7,702 bases of DNA, taken from NCBI GenBank assembly GCA_017302775.1, contig JAFLDC010000114.1, forward strand, positions 1 through 7,702, in the 5' to 3' direction. The stretch is from Sphingomonadales bacterium. GTDB taxonomy: Bacteria > Pseudomonadota > Alphaproteobacteria > Sphingomonadales > Sphingomonadaceae. Made by a program: the position numbers and the translations under genes. The notes under the pieces are model-generated. The model saw only the letters and a list, made by a program, of their open reading frames with translations, was not told the origin of the DNA and made no database searches. Positions 1 to 6,414 of the stretch are shown piece by piece. How positions within the stretch are numbered: the first letter of the stretch is position 1; every line of letters starts with the position of its first letter.

Positions 1-312
1 TGTTCGGGCAGGCTCTTCCCAGGCTGGTGGCCGATCGGTCCATGATTGGGCCATGGCGGCAGTTGCAGCAGTCGTTGCGGGCGGGGTGGGGGCTGGCGGT
101 TCGGGTCGCACTACGCTCTGCACCGGACGGACGGACTGTTCCCACCCGGCCAGGCGCCGTTCAACCGCCCGGGCAACCCCATCTTCAAACAGGTTGCGCA
201 GCCAGGCACCCATCCCAGCGCCGAGCAGCCCACCAACCAGTAAGCCAGTGATGGCACCATCGGCACAGCCCCAACCGATCAGCGCACCCGCCACAATTGC
301 CCACAGGATCAT
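1..312 (-). CDS. N-terminal part of a membrane protein, probably DUF2339 family (partial)
   Basis: This reading frame is open for 104 codons from ATG at 312 and runs off the window at position 1, so only the N-terminus is visible. Residues 1 to about 40 form a glycine-rich hydrophobic stretch with small-residue spacing (GALIGWG, GLLVGGLLGAGMG), typical of one or two packed membrane helices. A short charged segment follows (LRNLFEDG, AVERRLAG), then a proline/alanine/threonine-rich linker at about 65-85 with tryptophans nearby. That order (N-terminal hydrophobic hairpin, charged stretch, Pro/Ala linker) matches the start of DUF2339 proteins, which are large multi-pass membrane proteins of unknown function. 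The family call is an inference from layout, because the diagnostic C-terminal repeat of membrane helices lies outside the window. A purine-rich GGCGGA lies just upstream of the ATG. The gene starts 75 bases after the dehydrogenase stop on the same strand and could be co-transcribed or have its own promoter. Confidence 0.6.
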   Translation of the reverse strand, partial: MILWAIVAGALIGWGCADGAITGLLVGGLLGAGMGAWLRNLFEDGVARAVERRLAGWEQSVRPVQSVVRPEPPAPTPPATTAATAAMAQSWTDRPPAWEEPART

Positions 313-341
313 AGATGTTCCGCCCGGTTTGCTCTCTTTAT

Positions 342-369
342 CGGCAATTTGGCAGAATTGACGGCAATT
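342..369. repeat. Short direct repeats of GGCAATT in the intergenic gap
   Basis: CGGCAATT occurs at 342-349 and again at 362-369, exactly 20 bases apart (about two helical turns). A related GGCAGAATT lies between them at 351-359. The cluster sits 30 to 57 bases upstream of the start codon of the minus-strand membrane protein, in the only non-coding bases between it and the dehydrogenase. It could be a binding site for a regulator, but it is short and no known operator is recognised. Confidence 0.3.
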
Positions 370-387
370 GGAAGCGCTTGCACCGAC

Positions 388-1167
388 TTATCCCGGACTT
401 GCCGCCGATCCGGCGAGCAGCCCGCCATCGATGTTGAACTCGGCACCGGTAACATAGCCCGCCTCATCCGATCCCAGCATCACCGCGATGGCTGCGACTT
501 CTTCCACGGTGCCGAAGCGCCGCAGCGGTGTGTCCGCCACCAATGCAGCCATGCGCGATGCGCGGTCTGGCCCGTGCCCCAGCATGGGCTCCCACATGTC
601 GGTCAGGATCGCGGCTGGATGAATGGAGTTGCAGCGTATCGCCCAGCCGTTTTGGGCGCACCACAGGGCGACGGACTTGGTGTGGTTGCGGATCGCCGCC
701 TTGGAACTGGCATAGGCGGCAGCCCCGGGGATCCCGACCAGACCGGAGCGCGATGAGACGTTGATGATTGATCCGGATCCTTTGGCCTTCATTGCGGCGA
801 TGGCGTAGCGGCAACCAAGGAAAGTGCCGTCCAGATTGGTGGCATGGACAGCGCGCCAATCGGCCAGACTGGCGTGTTCGGGGTCGTGCGGACCCGGCGC
901 GTCTTCGAATCCGGTAATCCCTGCATTGTTGACCACCACGTCGGCCTGCGGGACCGAGCGGGACAGAGCGGCCCAATCATCCTCGTCCCGCACATCGAGC
1001 GCGATAAAGCGGCAACCGATCGCGCGGGACGCGGCGATTCCCGTCTCCTCGTCAAGATCGGTCAGGACAACCTCGGCGCCTTCGGCGTGAAAGGCATGGG
1101 CGATGGCGCGGCCAATGCCGCGCGCGGCACCGGTGACAACGCAGATTTTTCCCGTCATTCGGGGCAT
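388..1167 (-). CDS. Short-chain dehydrogenase/reductase (SDR), classical type
   Basis: This is a 259-residue NAD(P)-dependent oxidoreductase of the classical SDR family, the usual length, probably soluble and cytoplasmic. It carries the glycine-rich cofactor loop TGAARGIG (12-19), an acidic D37 after the second strand that favours NAD(H) over NADP(H), D58 in the adenine-binding loop, and NNAG (80-83). The catalytic set N111, S139, Y152 and K156 (YASSK) is complete, and the C-terminal [13 protein letters not shown] is typical. The substrate cannot be read from sequence. The overall pattern is like SDRs acting on alicyclic or steroid alcohols or on 3-oxoacyl groups, but this is only a resemblance. 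I chose ATG at 1167 because AAAGGAA lies 5 bases upstream. The longer frame beginning with TTG at 1188 would bury that ribosome-binding site. The gene follows the NtrC-type regulator on the same strand after 125 bases, so linkage to it is possible but not shown. Confidence 0.93.
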   Translation of the reverse strand: MPRMTGKICVVTGAARGIGRAIAHAFHAEGAEVVLTDLDEETGIAASRAIGCRFIALDVRDEDDWAALSRSVPQADVVVNNAGITGFEDAPGPHDPEHASLADWRAVHATNLDGTFLGCRYAIAAMKAKGSGSIINVSSRSGLVGIPGAAAYASSKAAIRNHTKSVALWCAQNGWAIRCNSIHPAAILTDMWEPMLGHGPDRASRMAALVADTPLRRFGTVEEVAAIAVMLGSDEAGYVTGAEFNIDGGLLAGSAASPG

Positions 1168-1172
1168 GGGAG

Positions 1173-1179
1173 TTCCTTT
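1173..1179 (-). promoter_or_regulatory. Ribosome-binding site that sets the SDR start
   Basis: On the minus strand AAAGGAA is followed by five bases and then ATG at 1167. This supports 1167 over the upstream in-frame TTG at 1188. Confidence 0.75.
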
Positions 1180-1267
1180 CGGATGCAAGTGGTCGGCGCA
1201 GCGCGATCCGGCTGCGGGCTGTTGAATCCGCCGGGGCGGTGTCAGTTGACCAAGTGCGTAAACTCCG

Positions 1268-1281
1268 TGCTGCGGTCAGCA
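1268..1281 (-). terminator. Possible weak hairpin after the regulator gene
   Basis: TGCTG and CAGCA form a 5-base-pair stem with a 4-base loop, 11 bases after the regulator stop codon. On the minus strand it is followed by a mixed sequence with only a short TTT, not a proper T-run. It could attenuate read-through into the dehydrogenase gene, but it is not a convincing intrinsic terminator. Confidence 0.2.
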
Positions 1282-1292
1282 GGATAGACCAA

Positions 1293-2711
1293 TCAGGCGG
1301 CGTCGCCAATCCCGAGTTCGGTCAGCTTGCGATAAAGTGTGGAGCGGCCAATGCCCAGGCGGCGGGCAACTTCGGTCATCCGCCCGCGGTAATGCCCAAT
1401 CGCGAGGCGGATCACATCGGCCTCAATCTCTTCCAGCGGGCGCAGGTTGCCGTCCTGGGTATAAAGCATGACGCCTACCCCCTCCTGAACGGGTGCCTGA
1501 CTCGCGCCGTCACTGCCAAGCAGATCTGACAGCTGCGGAAAGTCGTCTGCCGTTAGTGCATCGCCGTCGCAAAACACCGCGGCGCGGAACAGCACGGCTT
1601 GCAGCTGCCGGACATTGCCGGGCCAATCATAGGCAGCGAGCAGGGAAAGGGCACTATCGGTGATGCCCAGTGCGCGCAGGCCGGGCTGTTCGCCGATACG
1701 GGCGAGGAAGTGGCGCGCCAGCGCAGGAATATCCCCGCCGCGTGATCGCAGCGGCGGCAGGTGTACCGTGGTGCCGCTGATCGCCTCGACCAGTTCGGGC
1801 AGGAAGTGCCCGCCGGCGACCATGTCTTTCAGCGGCAGGTTGCTGGCGGCAATCAGGCGGACGTCGATGCGGAACGAGTGCCGCGCGCCGATCGGGCGAA
1901 CGTCGCCCCGTTGCAGCGATTCGAGCAGGCGCTGCTGCACAGGCGCTGGCAACCGGTCGATTTCATCGAGCGCGAGCGTGCCGCCATCGGCATGCTGCAG
2001 CGCGCCGACATGACGATCGAACGCGCCGGGGAATGCACCCTTTTCATGCCCGAACAGCGCAGATTCAACCGAATTGGCCGGTATCGCGCCAACGTTGAGC
2101 AGCCGGAACGGGGCTTTGGCACGCGGGCTGGCGGCCTGCATCGCCCGGATCACCATTTCCTTGCCCGTACCGGTTTCGCCCTCAATGAGGACCGGCCCAT
2201 GCCCGCGCGCAGCCTTGGCGGCGACCGCCAGGGCGGACCGGAACGCCGGTGTGGCGCCGATCATTGCGTCAAAATCAGGCGTGGCCGGCATCTTTTCTGT
2301 CAACGGCTGCAATTCGTCGCGCGGCGCTTCGCGGGTTGTCGCCATCCGCAGTGCCTGCATCAACCGGTCAGGCGCGACCGGCTTGACCAGATAGTCCGTC
2401 GCGCCTGCGCGCATCGCCTCCACCGCCAGCAGCGGTGACGCGCTGGTCGTCAGCATCAGGATTGGCAGGGCCGGGCGGCGGCTGCGCAGTTCGGCGATCA
2501 GCACACAGGCCTCATCGCCCGGAACCCACTGATCGAGGATGATGGCATTCAGCTGCATCCCCTGGCGCGTGCCAAGCGTCGCGATCGCGGTTTCGCTATC
2601 GTTGACCACCACGGTACGCCAGCCTTCCCGCTGGGCGAGCGCGGTGATCAACCGGCTTTGCGCCGGTTCATCGTCGATCAGCATCAATGTGCGCTGTTCG
2701 ATGTCCGCCAT
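1293..2711 (-). CDS. NtrC-family response regulator with altered GAFTGA loop and missing arginine fingers
   Basis: This is a 472-residue two-component regulator with receiver, AAA+ and Fis-type DNA-binding domains in the NtrC order. The receiver (about 8-125) is intact: acidic pair D13/D14, phosphoacceptor D60 (LDQWVP), T88/T89 and K110. The AAA+ domain (about 148-390) has Walker A GETGTGKE (178-185), Walker B LALDE (246-250), a sensor I asparagine (AASN, N291) and WPGNVRQL (363-370). The C-terminus (about 425-470) is a Fis-like helix-turn-helix (MTEVARRLGIGRSTLYRKL). Two departures stand out. The sigma-54 contact loop reads GAFPGA (225-230). The arginine-finger segment, normally FRxDLxxRL, reads FLPELVEAI (303-311). 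Without these a normal sigma-54 activator is unlikely, so it may act with the sigma-70 holoenzyme or as a repressor. That is inference. I chose ATG at 2711 because residue 8 then begins the first receiver strand. The frame extends to a GTG at 2852, but those 47 residues resemble nothing. No cognate histidine kinase is in view. The gene is divergent from the cox/pnt operon. Confidence 0.9.
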   Translation of the reverse strand: MADIEQRTLMLIDDEPAQSRLITALAQREGWRTVVVNDSETAIATLGTRQGMQLNAIILDQWVPGDEACVLIAELRSRRPALPILMLTTSASPLLAVEAMRAGATDYLVKPVAPDRLMQALRMATTREAPRDELQPLTEKMPATPDFDAMIGATPAFRSALAVAAKAARGHGPVLIEGETGTGKEMVIRAMQAASPRAKAPFRLLNVGAIPANSVESALFGHEKGAFPGAFDRHVGALQHADGGTLALDEIDRLPAPVQQRLLESLQRGDVRPIGARHSFRIDVRLIAASNLPLKDMVAGGHFLPELVEAISGTTVHLPPLRSRGGDIPALARHFLARIGEQPGLRALGITDSALSLLAAYDWPGNVRQLQAVLFRAAVFCDGDALTADDFPQLSDLLGSDGASQAPVQEGVGVMLYTQDGNLRPLEEIEADVIRLAIGHYRGRMTEVARRLGIGRSTLYRKLTELGIGDAA

Positions 2712-2758
2712 AGTTCCCGTTGCCAGTCCCGTACCCGTGTGAAACATCCGCTTAGCCA

Positions 2759-2778
2759 AATTGGGTAAAGACCCGATT
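2759..2778. promoter_or_regulatory. Imperfect dyad upstream of the regulator gene
   Basis: AATTGGGT (2759-2766) and ACCCGATT (2771-2778) are inverted around a 4-base spacer, matching at 7 of 8 positions. The dyad ends 48 bases upstream of the chosen regulator start. It could be an operator, for instance for autoregulation, or an RNA hairpin in the leader. No known family consensus is recognised. Confidence 0.35.
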
Positions 2779-2804
2779 AAGGCTGCGAATAGAGGGCAAT
2801 CTTG

Positions 2805-2814
2805 GGGGATCCCC
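2805..2814. promoter_or_regulatory. Perfect 10-base palindrome GGGGATCCCC in the divergent promoter region
   Basis: This perfect palindrome lies near the middle of the divergent intergenic region and just upstream of a possible -35 element for the plus-strand operon. A second overlapping inversion, AGAGGG at 2791-2796 against CCCTCT at 2812-2817, surrounds it. It is a candidate operator, possibly for the neighbouring regulator. Its function is not known. Confidence 0.3.
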
Positions 2815-2816
2815 TC

Positions 2817-2845
2817 TTGAGCCGCGATGGTTTGCCCGATAGAGC
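2817..2845 (+). promoter_or_regulatory. Candidate sigma-70 promoter of the cox4-pnt operon
   Basis: TTGAGC at 2817-2822 is a fair -35 match. With a 17-base spacer the -10 position reads TAGAGC (2840-2845), a poor match. It would give a leader of roughly 35 bases before the ribosome-binding site. I saw no convincing -24/-12 (GG, ten bases, GC) sigma-54 promoter in this region on either strand. Confidence 0.25.
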
Positions 2846-2887
2846 ACCGCACAGAACCTAGAAATCATCCTCAGCAGGGGTACGAAT

Positions 2888-3013
2888 ATGGCCAGCGGCA
2901 ACGATATGAAGGCACACGAAAGCACTTATTCCGGGTTCATCGGGCTGGTGAAATGGGGTTCGGTGGCGACCGCGCTGGTGACCATGTTCACCATTTACAT
3001 GATCGTCACATAA
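2888..3013 (+). CDS. aa3-type cytochrome c oxidase subunit IV (41 residues)
   Basis: This very short gene encodes a 41-residue protein. It has a polar N-terminus containing the HESTYSGFIGL segment and one transmembrane helix at about residues 18-40 (WGSVATALVTMFTIYMIV). This is the layout of the small alphaproteobacterial aa3-oxidase subunit IV (COX4_pro_2 type). That protein is a single-helix accessory subunit bound to the haem-copper oxidase in the inner membrane, and its exact role is poorly defined. AGGGG lies 7 bases upstream of the ATG. The gene is the first of the plus-strand operon, with pntA starting 12 bases after its stop. Other oxidase subunits are not in the window, so it is separated from its presumed partners. 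The family call is from recognition of length, motif and helix. Confidence 0.85.
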   Translation: MASGNDMKAHESTYSGFIGLVKWGSVATALVTMFTIYMIVT

Positions 3014-3025
3014 GTCGCCGCCCGG

Positions 3026-4141
3026 ATGCGGATCGCGGTCCTCAAGGAAACCGCGAGCGGGGAAACCCGTGTCGCGGCGAGCCCGGAAACGGTGAAGAAA
3101 TTCATCGCACTGGGCGCCAGCGTTGCGGTTGAGCCGGGGGCCGGACTTTTGGCCTCCATTGCCGACGATGATTTTGTCGCGGCCGGAGCCGCGGTCGGCA
3201 CGGATGCCGTCAAAGGGGCGGACATCGTGCTGGGCATACAGGGGCCCGATCCGAAAGCGCTCAAGGGTGCCAATCCCGGCGCCTGGATTGTGGCGGGGCT
3301 TGATCCCTTCGGCCAACGCGCCCGGGTCGATGCCTATGCCAAAGCCGGGTTTGAGGCCTTGGCGATGGAGTTCATGCCGCGGATCACCCGCGCTCAAAGC
3401 ATGGACATCCTCTCCAGCCAGTCAAACCTGGCCGGGTACAAGGCGGTGATCGAGGCGGCGAACCTTTATGGCCGCGCTTTTCCGATGATGATGACGGCAG
3501 CGGGGACCGTCGCTGCGGCGAAGTGTTTCGTGATGGGCGTCGGCGTGGCCGGGCTGCAGGCGATCGCCACCGCGCGGCGGCTGGGGGCGCAAGTTTCCGC
3601 AACTGACGTGCGCAGCGCGACCAGGGAACAGATCCAGTCGCTCGGCGCCAAGCCGATCTTTGTGGAAAACGTTGCCGGGATCGAGGGCGAGGGCGCGGGC
3701 GGCTATGCCACCGAAATGTCGGACGAGTACAAGGCCGCGCAGGCCGAACTCGTTTCAAGCCATATCGCCAGGCAGGACATCGTCATCACCACCGCGCTGA
3801 TCCCGGGCCGGGCGGCGCCGCGCCTGATTTCGGACGCGCAGATTGCCAGCATGAAGCCGGGCAGCGTGATCTTCGATCTCGCCGTGGCGCAGGGCGGCAA
3901 TGTCGAAGGATCGAAGCCGGACGAGGTGGTGGTCAAGCACGGCGTCAAGATCATGGGGTATGCGAACACCCCGGCGCATCTGGCGGCAGACGCCTCAGCG
4001 CTGTTCGCACGCAATCTGTACAATTTCCTCTCCGCGTTCTGGGACAAGGAACAGGGGCGGCCGGTGCTGGATGAAGAGATCGGCGATGCAATTCGGCTGA
4101 CCCAGGGCGGCAAGGTCGTGAACGAGAGGCTGCTAGGTTGA
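3026..4141 (+). CDS. pntA: Proton-translocating NAD(P)+ transhydrogenase, subunit alpha part 1 (NAD(H)-binding domain I)
   Basis: This 371-residue soluble subunit is the NAD(H)-binding domain I of the transhydrogenase. It hands hydride from NADH to NADP+ bound on PntB, on the cytoplasmic face of the membrane. The N-terminus (MRIAVLKET, then ETRVAASPETV) is that of the AlaDH/PNT family. The RQD loop is complete as R119, Q124 and D127 (RITRAQSMD). The NAD fold carries GVGVAG (171-176), with D194 (ATDVR) positioned to hold the adenosine ribose. Later family blocks are ITTALIPGRAAP and FDLAVAQGGNVEGS. The protein stops before any membrane helix, so this is the split type (Rhodospirillum rubrum PntAA), with the helices in the separate pntAB gene. 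No good ribosome-binding site precedes the ATG, which lies 12 bases after the oxidase-subunit stop, so translation may be coupled. Its stop overlaps the TTG start of the next gene by 4 bases. Confidence 0.96.
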   Translation: MRIAVLKETASGETRVAASPETVKKFIALGASVAVEPGAGLLASIADDDFVAAGAAVGTDAVKGADIVLGIQGPDPKALKGANPGAWIVAGLDPFGQRARVDAYAKAGFEALAMEFMPRITRAQSMDILSSQSNLAGYKAVIEAANLYGRAFPMMMTAAGTVAAAKCFVMGVGVAGLQAIATARRLGAQVSATDVRSATREQIQSLGAKPIFVENVAGIEGEGAGGYATEMSDEYKAAQAELVSSHIARQDIVITTALIPGRAAPRLISDAQIASMKPGSVIFDLAVAQGGNVEGSKPDEVVVKHGVKIMGYANTPAHLAADASALFARNLYNFLSAFWDKEQGRPVLDEEIGDAIRLTQGGKVVNERLLG

Positions 4142-4569
4142 AGCGACCAGTCAGCTCATATTCCGACAAAGCGGAACTTGGCCGGTTGATGGCCAACGCA
4201 AAACGCCTCGGCGATGAAAAGGTGTATCTCGAGGCCTTCCGGCGCCGCTGCGAACTGGAAGGCGCCGACATTGCTGATCCGCTGCACGCGCGTTTCATGG
4301 AAGTTCTGGCGGCCTACGAAGGTTTGCTCGAAGAGAAACACGGGCGTCGTCAACCGGCCGGAAGAACCCGGCAAAAGATGGCGAAGCACGGGATCGAGCA
4401 GTGCTTGATCGATTGGGCGGTGGACAAGAAGGAGTCTGACGCCTTCAACTTGCTATCGGAGCGAGGAATGCTGCATTTCACCGGCGAATATCTTGTCGCT
4501 GAATTCCACAACAGGTTTGAACCAAACGTCGTCGCGGCCGCGAAGGCCCGGCTGGCCCGCTATCCCTGA
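4138..4569 (+). CDS. Uncharacterised 143-residue protein inside the pnt operon
   Basis: I do not recognise this gene. It encodes a charged, probably soluble, helical protein with no signal peptide or membrane segment. An N-terminal helical part (about 10-68) contains KRLGDEKVYLEAFRRRCELEG and AAYEGLLEEKHGR. A basic hinge follows (RRQPAGRTRQKMAKHG), then a C-terminal part (about 80-142) with IEQCLIDWAV, GMLHFTGEYLVAEF and FEPNVVAAAKARLARY. The C-terminal half looks like a conserved module, but I cannot name a family. The TTG at 4138 overlaps the pntA stop (TTGA), with GAGAGG 8 bases upstream. The next ATG would be at residue 18 and lacks a better site. The tight 4-base overlap and the 9-base gap to pntAB show that it is translated with the operon. 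A hand count of 4201-4560 gives about 59% GC, with one 60-base line near 52%, somewhat lower than the pnt genes. A role in assembling or tuning the transhydrogenase is possible, and a later insertion is equally possible. Confidence 0.82.
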   Translation: MKRPVSSYSDKAELGRLMANAKRLGDEKVYLEAFRRRCELEGADIADPLHARFMEVLAAYEGLLEEKHGRRQPAGRTRQKMAKHGIEQCLIDWAVDKKESDAFNLLSERGMLHFTGEYLVAEFHNRFEPNVVAAAKARLARYP

Positions 4570-4578
4570 GAGGTCAGA

Positions 4579-4863
4579 ATGGACTTCATCTCAATCCTGT
4601 CGATCTTCGTGATGGCCTGCTTCGTGGGCTATTACGTCGTATGGTCGGTCACTCCGGCGCTGCATACGCCGTTGATGGCGGTGACCAACGCGATCTCCAG
4701 CGTGATCATCGTCGGTGCGCTGATTGCGGCGGCGGCGGCGGGCAGCGCATCGTCCAAATGGCTGGGGCTGCTGGCGGTAGTGCTGGCCAGCGTGAATATC
4801 TTCGGCGGATTTGCGGTGACCGCGCGGATGCTGGCGATGTACAAGAAGAAGGATCGCGGTTGA
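4579..4863 (+). CDS. pntAB: NAD(P)+ transhydrogenase, subunit alpha part 2 (membrane helices)
   Basis: This 94-residue membrane protein corresponds to the C-terminal helices of the fused E. coli PntA and forms part of the proton channel (domain II) with PntB. Three hydrophobic helices can be seen, at about residues 4-24, 31-55 and 61-85. The diagnostic stretches HTPLMAVTNAISSVIIVGAL and ASVNIFGGFAVTARML are both present, followed by a basic cytoplasmic tail (YKKKDRG). GAGAGG, which overlaps the stop of the preceding gene, lies 5 bases upstream of the ATG. The gene's own stop shares one base with the pntB start (TGATG), a classic coupled junction within one complex. Length is normal for the split form. 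Confidence 0.96.
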   Translation: MDFISILSIFVMACFVGYYVVWSVTPALHTPLMAVTNAISSVIIVGALIAAAAAGSASSKWLGLLAVVLASVNIFGGFAVTARMLAMYKKKDRG

Positions 4864-6350
4864 TGGATTTCGCGATGCTTTCAGGTGCGGCTGATGCACC
4901 CGGCGCGTTGATTCCCGCCTGGGCCATGCTGGCTTATCTGGCTTCAGGCGTGCTGTTCATCCTGGCGCTGCGCGGGCTTTCCAGCCCCGGCACCAGCCGC
5001 GCCGGCAACCGTTACGGCATGATCGGGATGCTGATTGCGGTCGGCACCACGCTTTACACCCATATGCCGATGATCGCGGGTGATGCGCAGAACAGCTATG
5101 TCGGTCCCGATTTCGGATCGCTCGGTGAAATTCTGGCCGCGGTCGCCGTGGGCGGAGGGATCGGCTGGATCATCGCCCGCCGGATCAAGATGACTGACAT
5201 GCCGCAGCTGGTGGCGGCATTCCATAGCCTCGTCGGCCTGGCGGCGGTACTGGTCGGCTGGGCGGCCTACCTCAATCCCGAAGCCTTCGGGATCGCGGGG
5301 GCCGATGGCGCGATTGACGGGGCCAGCAAGATCGAGATGGCGCTGGGTATCGCGATCGGGGCGATTACCTTCAGCGGCTCGGTCATCGCCTTCCTCAAGC
5401 TGGCCGGAAAGATGAGCGGCGCGCCGATCCTGTTGCCCGGGCGGCATGCGATCAACGTCGTGCTGCTGCTGGCGATCGCCTTCTTCACCTTCGGGTTCTG
5501 GCATTCGCAATCGCTGGTTGATATCGCGCTCTTAACCGCGCTGGCCTTTCTGATCGGCTTCTTGCTGATTATTCCGATCGGCGGGGCGGACATGCCGGTC
5601 GTGGTTTCGATGCTCAACTCCTACTCGGGCTGGGCGGCGGCGGCGATGGGCTTTACGCTGCACAACACCGCGATGATCATCACCGGGGCGCTGGTCGGCT
5701 CGTCGGGTGCGATCCTGTCCTACATCATGTGCAAGGCGATGAACCGCAGCTTCATTTCGGTGATCGCGGGCGGCTTCGGGGCGGAGGCTGCGGCGGATGG
5801 CGAAGCGAAAGAGCAACGCCCGTGGAAGCGCGGCAGCGCCGAGGACGCGGCCTACATGCTGGGCGAAGCGGAGAAGGTCATCATCATCCCCGGCTATGGC
5901 ATGGCAGTTTCGCAGGCCCAGCACGCGCTACGCGAAATGGCCGACTTGCTGAAGGCCAAGGGTGTGGAAGTGAAATACGCGATTCACCCGGTTGCAGGCC
6001 GTATGCCCGGTCACATGAATGTACTGCTGGCCGAAGCCAACGTGCCCTACGACGAGGTGTTCGAGCTGGAAGACATCAACAGCGAATTCGCCACCGCCGA
6101 CGTCGCCTTCATCATCGGTGCGAACGACGTGGTGAACCCGGCGGCCAAGACCGACAAGTCATCTCCGATATATGGCATGCCGGTGTTCGATGTCGACAAG
6201 GCCAAGCAGGTGTTCTTCATCAAGCGCAGCATGGGCGGCGTCGGCTATGCCGGGGTCGATAACGATGTCTTCTATATGGACCAGACCCTGATGCTGCTCG
6301 CCGATGCCAAGAAGATGGTTGAGGATATCAACAAGGGCCTGGCGCATTAG
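4863..6350 (+). CDS. pntB: NAD(P)+ transhydrogenase, subunit beta (proton channel and NADP(H)-binding domain III)
   Basis: This 495-residue subunit carries the rest of the proton channel and the NADP(H) site, slightly longer than E. coli PntB. The first 290 or so residues hold multiple helices, including MPQLVAAFHSLVGLAAVLVG with H121 (equivalent to the proton-pathway His91 of E. coli beta) and MLNSYSGWA with N252 (equivalent to Asn222). A polar linker (about 305-335) leads to the cytoplasmic NADP domain. That domain has GYGMAVSQAQ from 344, HPVAGRMPGHMNVLLAEA from 375, GANDVVNP from 419 and KRSMGGVGYAGVDN from 454. All the usual NADP-binding blocks are intact, so the enzyme should be functional. 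The start is ATG 4863, overlapping the pntAB stop by one base, with AGAAGGA upstream. A longer upstream frame is only an out-of-frame reading of pntAB. Together the subunits use the proton gradient to make NADPH from NADH. Confidence 0.97.
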   Translation: MDFAMLSGAADAPGALIPAWAMLAYLASGVLFILALRGLSSPGTSRAGNRYGMIGMLIAVGTTLYTHMPMIAGDAQNSYVGPDFGSLGEILAAVAVGGGIGWIIARRIKMTDMPQLVAAFHSLVGLAAVLVGWAAYLNPEAFGIAGADGAIDGASKIEMALGIAIGAITFSGSVIAFLKLAGKMSGAPILLPGRHAINVVLLLAIAFFTFGFWHSQSLVDIALLTALAFLIGFLLIIPIGGADMPVVVSMLNSYSGWAAAAMGFTLHNTAMIITGALVGSSGAILSYIMCKAMNRSFISVIAGGFGAEAAADGEAKEQRPWKRGSAEDAAYMLGEAEKVIIIPGYGMAVSQAQHALREMADLLKAKGVEVKYAIHPVAGRMPGHMNVLLAEANVPYDEVFELEDINSEFATADVAFIIGANDVVNPAAKTDKSSPIYGMPVFDVDKAKQVFFIKRSMGGVGYAGVDNDVFYMDQTLMLLADAKKMVEDINKGLAH

Positions 6351-6402
6351 CCGACATTCGCGACGCTGCGTCAGCGGCGGTTCACGCTTTGCTCGTCATG
6401 AC

Positions 6403-6408
6403 AAGGAA
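6403..6408 (+). promoter_or_regulatory. Ribosome-binding site that sets the lipoprotein start
   Basis: AAGGAA sits 6 bases before ATG 6415. An in-frame ATG at 6409 immediately abuts it and would be too close, so 6415 is preferred. An 8-base palindrome GTCATGAC (6395-6402) directly precedes the site. Confidence 0.6.
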
Positions 6409-6414
6409 ATGGGA

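Noticed and set aside
349..756. Plus-strand frame of 135 codons opposite the dehydrogenase
   Set aside because: It overlaps the conserved SDR C-terminus in antisense and has no motif or ribosome-binding site.
1761..2438. Plus-strand frame of 225 codons opposite the response regulator
   Set aside because: Arg-rich shadow frame without motifs. The regulator domains on the minus strand explain the sequence.
2712..2852. N-terminal extension of the response regulator from a GTG
   Set aside because: The 47 added residues precede a complete receiver domain, show no homology pattern and would cover most of the divergent promoter region.
4124..4573. The hexamer GAGAGG at 4124-4129 and 4568-4573 as possible target-site duplication around the unknown gene
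   Set aside because: Both copies sit at ribosome-binding-site distance from start codons, so they are explained by that function. No other insertion signature is present.
4641..4862. Upstream extension of the pntB frame by 74 codons
   Set aside because: It overlaps pntAB out of frame, and the extra residues resemble no transhydrogenase. ATG 4863 gives the family N-terminus.
4944..5510. Minus-strand frame of 188 codons opposite pntB
   Set aside because: It shows no recognisable motif and has a composition biased to Arg, Asp, Gln and His. pntB on the other strand is unambiguous.
6364..6376. Hairpin CGCTG-CGT-CAGCG after pntB as a terminator
   Set aside because: Short stem with a 3-base loop and no T-run. 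Such stems are frequent by chance at this GC content.
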